DNA of 64,000 nt from Bacteroidota bacterium (GTDB lineage: Bacteria > Bacteroidota > Bacteroidia > Sphingobacteriales > Sphingobacteriaceae). Below are positions 1-7,492 of this stretch, piece after piece. A program made the position numbers and the translations under genes. The DNA lies in the NCBI GenBank assembly GCA_023450085.1, contig JAEXHI010000021.1, forward strand, positions 62,001 to 126,000, given 5' to 3'. Positions within the stretch are counted from its first letter, which is position 1; every line of letters begins with the position of its first letter. The notes under the pieces were generated by a model. It saw only the letters and a list, made by a program, of their open reading frames with translations, was not told where the DNA came from and ran no database searches.

Positions 1-584
1 CTGGAAAAACGACACTGACAGGGCTTTTGGCCAAAAATTATGGATGGGAAGCACTTTATGAGGCTGTAGATAATAATCCTTATTTAGAGGATTTTTATAG
101 CGACATGAAACGTTGGAGCTTTAACCTACAGATTTATTTCTTGAACAGTCGATTTCAACAAATTGTAGAGATTGATAAGAACCAAAGTAACGTGATACAA
201 GATCGTACCATTTACGAAGATGCGCACATTTTTGCTGATAATCTTCATGAAATGGGTTTGATGACTACCCGTGATCACGATAACTACAGGGCGATTTTTG
301 ATAACATTACCTCTTTTATTAAACCACCTGATTTGTTGGTTTATTTAAGAGCATCTGTACCTACCTTGGTAAACAATATTCAACGCAGAGGTAGAGAATA
401 TGAAGCAAGTATCCGTATTGATTATCTTTCGAAATTGAACGAGAAATATGAGACTTGGATCAAGAACTATAAATTAGGTAAACTGCTTATTTTGGATAAG
501 GACAAGCTAGATTTCACCAATAATCCGGAAGATTTGGGAACCATTATCCAAGCAATAGAAGCCGAAATTAACGGATTATTTTAA
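1..584 (+). CDS. Deoxynucleoside kinase, 5'-truncated by window edge
   Basis: The reading frame enters at base 3 and begins inside the P-loop (GKTT), so only the first few residues lie outside the window; a TTG at 27 is not the real start. The protein phosphorylates deoxynucleosides for dNTP salvage in the cytoplasm. Visible family marks are the P-loop, the DRT motif (QDRTIYEDAHIF, about 60 residues on), and an arginine-rich lid (RRGREYEA) near the C-terminal third. Length from the P-loop (about 193 residues) matches bacterial dAK/dGK-type enzymes. It lies 4 bp upstream of a DUF5808 gene and close to kdsB, so the three are probably co-transcribed. Nucleoside specificity cannot be read from sequence. 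Confidence 0.9.
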   Translation, partial: GKTTLTGLLAKNYGWEALYEAVDNNPYLEDFYSDMKRWSFNLQIYFLNSRFQQIVEIDKNQSNVIQDRTIYEDAHIFADNLHEMGLMTTRDHDNYRAIFDNITSFIKPPDLLVYLRASVPTLVNNIQRRGREYEASIRIDYLSKLNEKYETWIKNYKLGKLLILDKDKLDFTNNPEDLGTIIQAIEAEINGLF

Positions 585-588
585 GGCT

Positions 589-789
589 ATGAGTGAAGAT
601 TTCCAACATCAAAATCCAGAAAATTGGAAGTGGGGAATCTTTTACTTTAACCAAAAAGATTATCGAATGATTGTTCCAAAAAGAAATCCAATCATGGGCT
701 GGACATTTAATTTTGCTCATCCTGCGGGATACATCTTTTTGGCAATTATTCTTTTAATAATTATTTTTCAATCGATTTACTTACGATGA
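589..789 (+). CDS. DUF5808 family small membrane protein
   Basis: A 66-residue protein with a conserved soluble front (NWKWGIFYFNQKD..., then VPKRNPIMGWTFNFAHP) and one hydrophobic C-terminal segment (about residues 47-64). This matches the DUF5808 family, whose function is unknown. Its stop overlaps the kdsB start by 4 bp (ATGA), so translation is probably coupled. Nothing in the sequence says what it does. Confidence 0.8.
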   Translation: MSEDFQHQNPENWKWGIFYFNQKDYRMIVPKRNPIMGWTFNFAHPAGYIFLAIILLIIIFQSIYLR

Positions 790-1514
790 AGATTCTTGGC
801 ATTATTCCAGCAAGGTACGCCTCTACCCGTTTTCCAGGTAAACCATTAGTTGATATTTATGGTAAAACCATGATTCAGAGGGTGTATGAGCAATCTATTA
901 AAACAAAAGGATTGGCTCATGTGGTAGTAGCTACTGATGACGAGCGTATTGCTGAAGAGGTAGCCAACTTTGGTGGCCAATATGTGATGACGTCCAATAC
1001 ACACCAGAGCGGTACCGACCGTTGTGCCGAGGTAGCGGAGAAAATGCCGGAATATGATATCATCATCAACATCCAAGGCGATGAACCCTATATCAGTCCA
1101 GAGCAAATAGAACTGTTAGGTACTTGTTTTTCAGAGGAGAAAACGCAATTGGCTACTTTAATCAAGGAGATCACTACGGAAGAAGAGCTCTTTAATGTGA
1201 ACATTCCCAAAGTGGTGATCAATGCCCAACAAGAAGCGCTATATTTCAGCAGACAAACCATCCCCTACCTTCGTAATGCAGAGAAAGAGAATTGGCTAAC
1301 AGCACATCAATTTTATAAGCATATTGGTATTTATGGCTATCGCAGGGATGTATTACTTGCCTTGACCAAATTGAAGCCTTCTACTTTAGAAATGGCGGAA
1401 AGCTTGGAGCAACTCCGCTGGCTGGAGAACGGCTTTACCATTAAAACCAAAGTCACACATTTAGAAACTATTGCCATAGATACCCCAGAAGATCTTAAGA
1501 AGATATCTAAATAA
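786..1514 (+). CDS. kdsB: 3-deoxy-manno-octulosonate cytidylyltransferase (CMP-KDO synthetase)
   Basis: Activates KDO with CTP to CMP-KDO, the donor used to attach KDO to lipid A in the cytoplasm. The N-terminus IIPARYASTRFPGKPL is the family's nucleotide-binding signature, followed by VVATDD and the NIQGDEP motif at about residues 95-101. Length of 242 residues is normal for KdsB. ATG at 786 overlaps the stop of the DUF5808 gene. Partner enzymes KdsA (58676-59488) and KdsD (61847-62812) lie at the far end of this window. Confidence 0.96.
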   Translation: MKILGIIPARYASTRFPGKPLVDIYGKTMIQRVYEQSIKTKGLAHVVVATDDERIAEEVANFGGQYVMTSNTHQSGTDRCAEVAEKMPEYDIIINIQGDEPYISPEQIELLGTCFSEEKTQLATLIKEITTEEELFNVNIPKVVINAQQEALYFSRQTIPYLRNAEKENWLTAHQFYKHIGIYGYRRDVLLALTKLKPSTLEMAESLEQLRWLENGFTIKTKVTHLETIAIDTPEDLKKISK

Positions 1515-1545
1515 TTTTATATATTAAGGCCTAAAATCTATTGTA

Positions 1546-2082
1546 ATGAAAAGAGTCATCATCGCTTTATCATTTGCAGGCCTTTTAAGTGCTTGTAATT
1601 CTTCCGTATCTGAAAAGGAATCTGATACGAGTGAAGGTCTAACGAATACCCATACTTTTGCTTTTTCCGACAAAGTGAAATTGGATACTTTTACGGTGGC
1701 TATTGTGGGTAACAACAGCAAAGAGAGACAACTGTTGTTTACTATCAAATCTTTTGAAGGAAAAGAAATTTACAGACAGGAGATTAAAACCAGCGAGTTA
1801 TTGAAAAACTACTTGGCTACTGCGGAAATGACCAAGGAAAAAGATAAAATGCGCTTCCTTAAAGAGGAAATCTCCTATTTCTTCGAAGATCATCATTTTT
1901 TAGAGCCCGCAGTTACGCCAGATGAGCAACCGGATAAAAACGTGCCAGATAAAGCGTTTTACAATGAGCTTAAACAAAATGGACTGAATGGTTTCGATTA
2001 TCGTTTAGGAAAAGACCATAATGTGTATATCGCTTGGTCGGAGAAGGAACAGAAAGTTAAGGTTTATTATAAGTGTTGTTAA
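1546..2082 (+). CDS. Hypothetical lipoprotein
   Basis: 178 residues with a lipoprotein signal peptide (MKRVIIALSFAGLLSAC, lipobox LSAC, Cys17). The mature part is charged and soluble, rich in Lys/Glu, with an aromatic C-terminal stretch ending in YYKCC. I do not recognise the family. It follows kdsB by 31 bp on the same strand and is followed by a long repeat-rich gap, so it is probably the last gene of this transcription unit. Confidence 0.7.
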   Translation: MKRVIIALSFAGLLSACNSSVSEKESDTSEGLTNTHTFAFSDKVKLDTFTVAIVGNNSKERQLLFTIKSFEGKEIYRQEIKTSELLKNYLATAEMTKEKDKMRFLKEEISYFFEDHHFLEPAVTPDEQPDKNVPDKAFYNELKQNGLNGFDYRLGKDHNVYIAWSEKEQKVKVYYKCC

Positions 2083-2213
2083 GCGAAGTGGTATTACTTT
2101 TTTAAAGCACAAGCTAATTTCCTCTCTCCTTTCTAAAGAAGATATGTTCAGACATTTCGGAAGTGCTAAGGAAAGGTTCGTATACTTTATGCATCAGCAT
2201 TCATCCGAGCGTC

Positions 2214-2233
2214 ATTCCCGCGTAGGCGGGAAT
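2214..2233. repeat. Short GC-rich intergenic palindrome
   Basis: Perfect 8-bp arms ATTCCCGC / GCGGGAAT separated by GTAG, preceded by GTC. The same arms occur at 31044-31063 with a different spacer, so this is a dispersed REP-like element, not a local terminator. Confidence 0.75.
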
Positions 2234-2320
2234 CTCTAAACACGCTTATAGAAGATAATCTTAAAGCGCTATAAAGTTATACTCTATTTTAACACTAAAC
2301 TTGAGGTTTGCAGGAATATT

Positions 2321-2449
2321 TAACTTTGCCATGACCTCTAAGAGGTCTAATTTTTATAAAACAACATCATTAATATGGGTGCGACTCCTAAGGAGTCGAA
2401 TGTTCGGGCTACATGATCTTTTCTACAATTATTGAAATCCATCGGATTT
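2321..2449. repeat. Cluster of three short palindromes in a 494-bp gap
   Basis: The 2083-2576 gap has no credible gene. It holds three different palindromes in a row: GACCTCTAAGAGGTC (2333-2347), CGACTCCTAAGGAGTCG (2382-2398) and AAATCCATCGGATTT (2435-2449), each followed by a T-rich stretch. A promoter-like TAACTTTG lies at 2321-2328, just before the first. Order and spacing look like a REP-type cluster; whether it is transcribed is unknown. Confidence 0.65.
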
Positions 2450-2563
2450 TTGCATGAATCAATATAATAGCATAAATATCAGATTATTGATATCCAAAAT
2501 TTATCATAAACACTTTTTAATCATCATTTTTCCTATTCCTTGCCTTTATTCTACTACTTTTCA

Positions 2564-2571
2564 TAACTTTG
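2564..2571 (+). promoter_or_regulatory. -7 promoter box for the CxGKC protein gene
   Basis: TAACTTTG matches the Bacteroidota -7 consensus TAnnTTTG exactly and lies 5 bp before the ATG at 2577. It shows that the upstream ATG at 2454, which would extend the frame, is not used and that the mRNA leader is absent or very short. Confidence 0.65.
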
Positions 2572-2576
2572 CCGCA

Positions 2577-2954
2577 ATGAAAATCTGTAGAAAATTAATT
2601 GCAGTAGTATTGCTAGTTGGCGTAATGGCCAACTGCTTTAATTATTGGATTGTTTCTACCTCCTATCATTTCAATAAAGCATACATTTCTTCTGTGCTAT
2701 GTACCAACAAAGACAAACCTGCACTTCATTGTGAAGGAAAATGTTTTTTGGACATTAAACTTAAAGAGCTCGAGCAAAAAAGCAAACAAGAGCAAGAACA
2801 TGTAAAACGTGTAATTGAAACGGTGGCACCAGAAAAACCACTTCTGGTTTTCAAAACCTTCGAAACCGAGGTAGAAATCACTATTCCGCATTATCTACAA
2901 CAAAAACCTGTAGGTAAAACCAGCACCATCTTCCACCCTCCAAAGGTAGCTTAA
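2577..2954 (+). CDS. Small secreted/anchored protein with CxGKC motif
   Basis: About 125 residues starting MKICRKLIAVVLLVGVMAN, a hydrophobic signal or anchor. The extracytoplasmic part carries LCTNKDKPALHCEGKC, three cysteines in a CxGKC-type arrangement, then a charged Lys/Glu/Gln-rich helix and a hydrophobic-aromatic tail. Similar small proteins are common in Bacteroidota without known function; the cysteines suggest metal binding (inference). The start at 2577 is chosen because a TAnnTTTG box sits at 2564-2571. It is upstream of, and on the same strand as, the MbnP/MbnH block but separated by 337 bp, so co-regulation is possible but not shown. Confidence 0.65.
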   Translation: MKICRKLIAVVLLVGVMANCFNYWIVSTSYHFNKAYISSVLCTNKDKPALHCEGKCFLDIKLKELEQKSKQEQEHVKRVIETVAPEKPLLVFKTFETEVEITIPHYLQQKPVGKTSTIFHPPKVA

Positions 2955-3291
2955 TCATTTCTTAGTGGCTCGCAATAAATCCCAAATCGTGGGAAGTGTT
3001 GTGTATTACTTTATTCATTCATGGTTCGTCATTGCGAGGCAAAGCCTGTCCCGAATTTTGGGTTGGAAAGCATTCTCATCAAAATGATGCGTTGCTTTAC
3101 TCCCTAGCTATAATGGGTTTTTATATCCAGTAATCGCATTGCTAAACATCTGATGAATGATATAGAGATTTTTATGGAAGAAGTTCTTCTGTAATAACCA
3201 CTCGTATTTCCAATTTATACTATTTATTATTTTTTAAATGAAATGATATGGATGCTATTTAGCTCTGTATTCTATTTCTAATACCCTTATT
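2955..3291. other. Gene-free interval with degenerate repeat
   Basis: Holds a dispersed repeat fragment (GTCATTGCGAGGCAAAGCC at 3028-3046; its reverse complement appears near 50440-50455) and an AT-rich promoter-like region before the MbnP-like gene. No open frame of credible composition is seen. Confidence 0.5.
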
Positions 3292-4131
3292 ATGAAAAAA
3301 ATATTCTTATTAATTATACTTTCTAATATCCTATTTGCCGCCTGTAAAAAAAGCGATAACGCTGCTCCTAATTTCGATGAAAAGAACCTCGCTTCCCTAT
3401 CCGTAGAGTTTGACAATATTGTTGGTGGAAGGACATTGACCTTTAACAATACTGCAATCCCATATACCAATGCTAAAGGTGAGCCTTTCAGTATAAGTAT
3501 GTTACAGTATTTTGTGAGCAATATCAAGGTAACCACTACCAGTGGTCAGCAATACACGGTTCCGCAAGATAGTTCCTATTTTATGGTGAATGGCGCCGAT
3601 AAAGCTACCAGATTTGCCACTGTTAGAGTGCCCGAGGGAGACTACAGTAAATTGACTTTTATTTTAGGGGTAGACAGTTTGAGAAGCACGATGTCTGTTG
3701 ACAAAAGAGTTGGCGTTTTAGACCCTGCAGCAGGTGGAGGTCATGGTGGTAGCGGAATGTACTGGGGTTGGAATTCTGGTTATATATTCTTCAAGTTAGA
3801 GGGCAATTCATCTGTAATTAGTGATGACCAACTGGGAGATCCTACAGGTAAAAAACAATTCAAATACCACATTGGCGGATTCGGCGGTTACAATGCGCCA
3901 ACCATCAACAATATCAGAACCATTACCGTTGACTTAAATACTGCGGGTATTGCCAAGGTTAGAAAAGGCAGGCAAAGTAACATCCATCTTTTTGTGGACA
4001 TCATGAAGTTTTTTAACGGAAGTACTACCCTAAGCATTAAGGAAAACCCAAATGTAATGTTTAGCGCCTACTCCACTAACCTCTCTAAAAATTTCAACGG
4101 ACTGTTTACGCATGACCATACGGAGAACTAG
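3292..4131 (+). CDS. MbnP-like copper-binding lipoprotein
   Basis: 279 residues, lipobox LFAAC (Cys18). The body follows the MbnP pattern: an N-terminal beta strand (SVEFDNIVGGRTL), then SISMLQYFVSNIKV, a glycine/His segment, MYWGWNSGYIFFKLEG at 156-171 and a C-terminal beta region ending in HDHTEN. The only two tryptophans, W158 and W160, form a WxW motif. In characterised relatives (MbnP, CorA, MopE) a tryptophan is oxidised to kynurenine and helps bind copper. The diheme peroxidase gene starts 2 bp after its stop, the usual MbnP-MbnH pairing. Family assignment is from memory of motifs; copper binding is inferred. Confidence 0.8.
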   Translation: MKKIFLLIILSNILFAACKKSDNAAPNFDEKNLASLSVEFDNIVGGRTLTFNNTAIPYTNAKGEPFSISMLQYFVSNIKVTTTSGQQYTVPQDSSYFMVNGADKATRFATVRVPEGDYSKLTFILGVDSLRSTMSVDKRVGVLDPAAGGGHGGSGMYWGWNSGYIFFKLEGNSSVISDDQLGDPTGKKQFKYHIGGFGGYNAPTINNIRTITVDLNTAGIAKVRKGRQSNIHLFVDIMKFFNGSTTLSIKENPNVMFSAYSTNLSKNFNGLFTHDHTEN

Positions 4132-4133
4132 GG

Positions 4134-5180
4134 ATGAAATTGAGCTATTTAAAATACCTTTTTCTGGTACTGCTCTTTGTATATGCTTGTAAAAAAAGCG
4201 ATGATGCAAAGGAGCAAATAGCAAGTTTTTTGGGCTTTCAACGGCCCAAAAACTTTCCAGAACCCGTTTATGCTTTTGCCAATAATCCTATCACTAAAGA
4301 TGGTTTCGAATTAGGTAGAATGTTGTTTTATGAACCTAGACTTTCTAGAGATAATACCATCAGTTGTGGTTCATGTCATATTCAGTCATCGGCATTTACT
4401 CAGCATGGACATGATGTTAGTCATGGCATTGATGATAGATTGGGTACACGTAACTCTCCTCCTATCATGAACTTGGCTTGGAACAAAGCCTTTATGTGGG
4501 GCGGCGGTGTTTACGATTTGGATTTACAGCCCATTGCGCCTATTACCACTCATGAGGAGATGGATGAAGACCTTGAAAATGTGTTGAATAAACTCCGTCA
4601 GATGCCTACTTATAAGAATAAGTTCAAAGCCGCTTTTGGTTCAGAACAAATTAGTACGGCTAATTTCATGAAAGCCTTATCGCAATTTATGCTCATGTGT
4701 GTGAGCAGTAATGCCAAATACGACAAGGTGATGCGCAAGGAACAAAATGCCAGTTTTACTGTAATAGAAGCTGAAGGCTATGAAATATTCAAGAACAAGT
4801 GTGGTAGCTGTCATAAAGAGCCACTTTTTACGGATGGTAATTTCAGAAACAATGGTTTAGCGCCAAGTGCCATTAATGATTTGGGATTGTACACAGCAAC
4901 ACTTTTGGAAGGCGATAAATACAAATTCAAGGTGCCTTCCTTGCGTAATCTGAAATATACAGCGCCCTATATGCACGATGGCAGGTTTTTGAATTTGGAT
5001 GCCGTTTTTGACCACTACATTCGTGAAGTGCAGAACACGCCAAATCTCGACCCTTCATTAGTTGCTAATGGAACGAGGGGAATTGCCATCAATATTGAGG
5101 AGAAAAGCAAGTTACTCGCTTTTTTAAACACCTTAAATGACGAGGAATTCATTAATAATAAACTTTTAGCAGAACAGTAA
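4134..5180 (+). CDS. Diheme cytochrome c peroxidase / MbnH-MauG-like lipoprotein
   Basis: 348 residues with a lipobox (VYAC, Cys19). Two heme c sites are visible, CGSCH at 78-82 and CGSCH at 223-227, plus the family segment TAPYMHDGRF near 276-285. The layout is that of the CcP/MauG superfamily. Next to an MbnP-like protein the likely role is the MbnH one: using peroxide or high-valent heme to oxidise a tryptophan of the partner. A general peroxidase role cannot be excluded, because the sixth ligand of the second heme cannot be assigned with confidence. It sits 2 bp after the MbnP-like gene and overlaps the next gene by one base (TAATG), so it is clearly in an operon. Confidence 0.85.
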   Translation: MKLSYLKYLFLVLLFVYACKKSDDAKEQIASFLGFQRPKNFPEPVYAFANNPITKDGFELGRMLFYEPRLSRDNTISCGSCHIQSSAFTQHGHDVSHGIDDRLGTRNSPPIMNLAWNKAFMWGGGVYDLDLQPIAPITTHEEMDEDLENVLNKLRQMPTYKNKFKAAFGSEQISTANFMKALSQFMLMCVSSNAKYDKVMRKEQNASFTVIEAEGYEIFKNKCGSCHKEPLFTDGNFRNNGLAPSAINDLGLYTATLLEGDKYKFKVPSLRNLKYTAPYMHDGRFLNLDAVFDHYIREVQNTPNLDPSLVANGTRGIAINIEEKSKLLAFLNTLNDEEFINNKLLAEQ

Positions 5181-6103
5181 TGAACTTTAAAAAAATACTC
5201 CTATTCATTTTATTATCAGGTCCTCTAACATTACTTGCTTGCGATATATGCGGTTGTGGTGTGGGCAGTTACTATATTGGTATTTTGCCTGAATACAACA
5301 AACGTTTTGTTGGTCTTAGGTATCAACATAAAACCCTGCAAACACATCTGGGGCCGCAAGGAAATATTACACCGCTTTCTACGGATGAAACCTATCAAAG
5401 CGCAGAACTTTGGGGTGGCTGGAATTTTGGAAAGCATTTTAGGACCCTCGCTTTTATACCTTATAACTTCAATCAGCGCAGTTCGCAAGCCAACACTGGT
5501 AATAAGCAAGGTTTGGGCGATATTGCATTAATGGGTTATTATAATCTGTTTACCCAAAGTAATTCGTTCAATAGCAAATTGCTGGTACACTCACTTTGGG
5601 TGGGTGCAGGTGTTAAACTTCCCACGGGAAAGTATGAGCCTAGCGAACGCCTAGCCATTCAAGAAAATCCTAACAATTTTCAATTGGGTACGGCAAGTAC
5701 TGATTTTACCCTCAATGCCGCTTATGACATTAGATTAAATGACTTGGGGTTTAACCTCAATGCCAACTACAAAATCAATACAGAAAATAAGTATGGTTAT
5801 AGATATGGTAATAAGCTAAGTACAAATGCCCTATTGTATTATAAATTTAGGTTATTCCATCAAATTACCATTGCACCAAATGCAGGTGTTTTATATGAAA
5901 CTGCCACCAAAGATATGGAACAAGGCAAGTATGAAATGGAAGTTTCTGGCGGCTATTCTTCTGCTTTAGTTACTGGCGTTGAAGTAGCTGTAGGTAGGTT
6001 TTCGGTGGGCGCTAATTACCAAAATGTGATTGCGCAAGAATTAGCCAATAAAAGAGCAAAGGCAGGAAATCGATTAATGATACATCTTTCTATACCATTT
6101 TAA
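5180..6103 (+). CDS. Outer-membrane beta-barrel with N-terminal CDICGCG motif
   Basis: 307 residues. A signal peptide ends at about residue 20, leaving a mature N-terminus that begins CDICGCG (Cys21, Cys24, Cys26). The rest alternates hydrophobic and polar residues like beta strands and ends in Phe (HLSIPF), typical of outer-membrane barrels. The cysteine cluster at the mature end could bind a soft metal such as copper, or Cys21 could be lipidated; the site LLAC is only a fair lipobox. Its start overlaps the peroxidase stop, tying it to the MbnP/MbnH pair. A transport role is inference. Confidence 0.7.
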   Translation: MNFKKILLFILLSGPLTLLACDICGCGVGSYYIGILPEYNKRFVGLRYQHKTLQTHLGPQGNITPLSTDETYQSAELWGGWNFGKHFRTLAFIPYNFNQRSSQANTGNKQGLGDIALMGYYNLFTQSNSFNSKLLVHSLWVGAGVKLPTGKYEPSERLAIQENPNNFQLGTASTDFTLNAAYDIRLNDLGFNLNANYKINTENKYGYRYGNKLSTNALLYYKFRLFHQITIAPNAGVLYETATKDMEQGKYEMEVSGGYSSALVTGVEVAVGRFSVGANYQNVIAQELANKRAKAGNRLMIHLSIPF

Positions 6104-6114
6104 AATTTAACATC

Positions 6115-6516
6115 ATGAATAAAATAAAGAACTTAAGTTTAATTATCATCCTAGCTTTTACGGCATGCCAACAACAGGATAATGAGCAAGCCATCAAACA
6201 AACCATCGATGATTTGCACAACGAAGCAATGGTGGTGAATGAAAAAGCCATTAAAACTACTTTTAAACTAGACAGTTTGCTGAAACAAAAGCGCCAGCAG
6301 AAAGATGCGGATACCATAGCGCTACAAAACTCTATTCATCAGCTCAATGTAGCAGATGAAAAGATGATGGATTGGATGCATAATTTTCAGCTTGATTTTA
6401 AAGGCTCAAAAACAGATGCTTTACAGTACTTCAAGAACCAACTAGATAGTGTAAAACAAGTACAAGTTCAATTAGAAAAAGCCATTGAGCAGGCAAAACC
6501 TTTTATAAAACAATAA
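6115..6516 (+). CDS. Coiled-coil lipoprotein of unknown function
   Basis: 133 residues with lipobox FTAC (Cys18) followed by a Gln/Lys/Asp-rich, almost entirely helical body with heptad-like hydrophobics (for example MMDWMHNFQLDF and LDSVKQVQVQLEKAIEQ). It lies 11 bp after the barrel gene and belongs to the same operon. Bacteroidota genes of this type are often called viral A-type inclusion-like because of the coiled coil, which gives no function. Confidence 0.65.
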   Translation: MNKIKNLSLIIILAFTACQQQDNEQAIKQTIDDLHNEAMVVNEKAIKTTFKLDSLLKQKRQQKDADTIALQNSIHQLNVADEKMMDWMHNFQLDFKGSKTDALQYFKNQLDSVKQVQVQLEKAIEQAKPFIKQ

Positions 6517-6523
6517 TGAATTA

Positions 6524-6580
6524 GCCACAGATGCACAGATAATAACTTTAAGCAAAACTTAAAATGCGTGCATCTGTGGC
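6524..6580. repeat. Inverted repeat inside the copper operon
   Basis: Perfect 12-bp arms GCCACAGATGCA (6524-6535) and TGCATCTGTGGC (6569-6580) around an AT-rich centre that itself can pair. The same word occurs as an inverted repeat at 37235-37272. Here it fills the only sizeable gap within the operon and could fold in the mRNA or act as an mRNA-processing site. Confidence 0.75.
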
Positions 6581-6598
6581 ATAAACCCCTAATGTAAT

Positions 6599-6841
6599 AT
6601 GAAAACAACTTTAATAATCTGTATTTTTGCCCTTGGTAGCTGGTTGACACAGGGCAAAATCACTACCAATGAATTTCAAAAAACTGCGGTGAGCGACAGC
6701 TTGAAAGTAGACCCAGTTTGTAAAATGAAAGTGAAAGCCTCAAGCAGTGTTAAAAGCACTTTCAACAAAAAGGAATATGTATTTTGCAGCAAAAGTTGCC
6801 AAATGAAATTTGATAAAAACCCTGAAAAATATCTTAAATAA
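6599..6841 (+). CDS. Secreted YHS-domain metal-binding protein
   Basis: 80 residues: a signal peptide (about 1-20), then a YHS domain with VDPVCKMKV, YVFCSKSCQMKFDKNPEKYL. The cysteine pattern C-x(n)-CxxxC is that of YHS/TRASH metal sites found in copper ATPases and copper sensors. It lies between the coiled-coil lipoprotein and the SCO1 gene (5 bp gap), supporting a role in periplasmic copper binding (inference from neighbours). Confidence 0.82.
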   Translation: MKTTLIICIFALGSWLTQGKITTNEFQKTAVSDSLKVDPVCKMKVKASSSVKSTFNKKEYVFCSKSCQMKFDKNPEKYLK

Positions 6842-6846
6842 TTACG

Positions 6847-7488
6847 ATGAAAAAAATAATCCTATATGCAGCATTCGGAATGTTATTGTTTGGAGCTGCT
6901 TGTACTCAAGAGAAAAAATTACCTATCTACGGCGACCGTGAAGCAAAAATCACTAAAGATGCCAATGGTAACGAAAAAATAGATACGGTTTATAAAACCA
7001 TACCCAACTTTAAGTTTTTGAACCAAGATAGCGTAGAAGTAACTCAAGATGCTTTTAACAATAAAATTTATGTAGCCGATTTCTTTTTCACCTCTTGTAC
7101 CACCATTTGCCCTGTAATGCACCGTAACATGAAAACCATTTACGATAAGTACAAAGGCAATCCAAATGTGATGTTTCTTTCTCATACCATTGATTTTAAA
7201 TACGACAAACCTTCTGTTTTGAAAAAATATGCGCAAAAACTAGGTGTTGATGTACCACAATGGCAGTTCTTATACGGCGATAAAAAAGAAGTATACGGCT
7301 TAGCGGAAAAAGATTATTTGGTAGCGGTACAAGAAGATAGTGCAGCAACCGATGGTTATGTACACCAAGGCTGGTTAGTATTGGTTGATAAACATAAACG
7401 CATCAGAGGAGCTTACGATGGTACCAAGACGGAAGAAGTAGAAAAGCTGAAAAGCGATATGGATATTTTATTAGCTGAAAAAGACTAA
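6847..7488 (+). CDS. SCO1/SenC family copper chaperone lipoprotein
   Basis: 213 residues, lipobox FGAAC (Cys19). A thioredoxin-like fold carries TSCTTICPVM with Cys84 and Cys88 and the distant His173 (YVHQGW), the three copper ligands of SCO proteins. SCO proteins load the CuA site of cytochrome oxidase or keep its thiols reduced. All ligands are intact, so it is likely functional. It is preceded by the YHS gene and followed 4 bp later by a cytochrome c gene. Confidence 0.92.
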   Translation: MKKIILYAAFGMLLFGAACTQEKKLPIYGDREAKITKDANGNEKIDTVYKTIPNFKFLNQDSVEVTQDAFNNKIYVADFFFTSCTTICPVMHRNMKTIYDKYKGNPNVMFLSHTIDFKYDKPSVLKKYAQKLGVDVPQWQFLYGDKKEVYGLAEKDYLVAVQEDSAATDGYVHQGWLVLVDKHKRIRGAYDGTKTEEVEKLKSDMDILLAEKD

Positions 7489-7492
7489 TTAA

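Noticed and set aside
2454..2576. Extended N-terminus of the CxGKC protein from ATG 2454
   Set aside because: A TAnnTTTG box at 2564-2571 lies inside this extension and the signal peptide begins at 2577.
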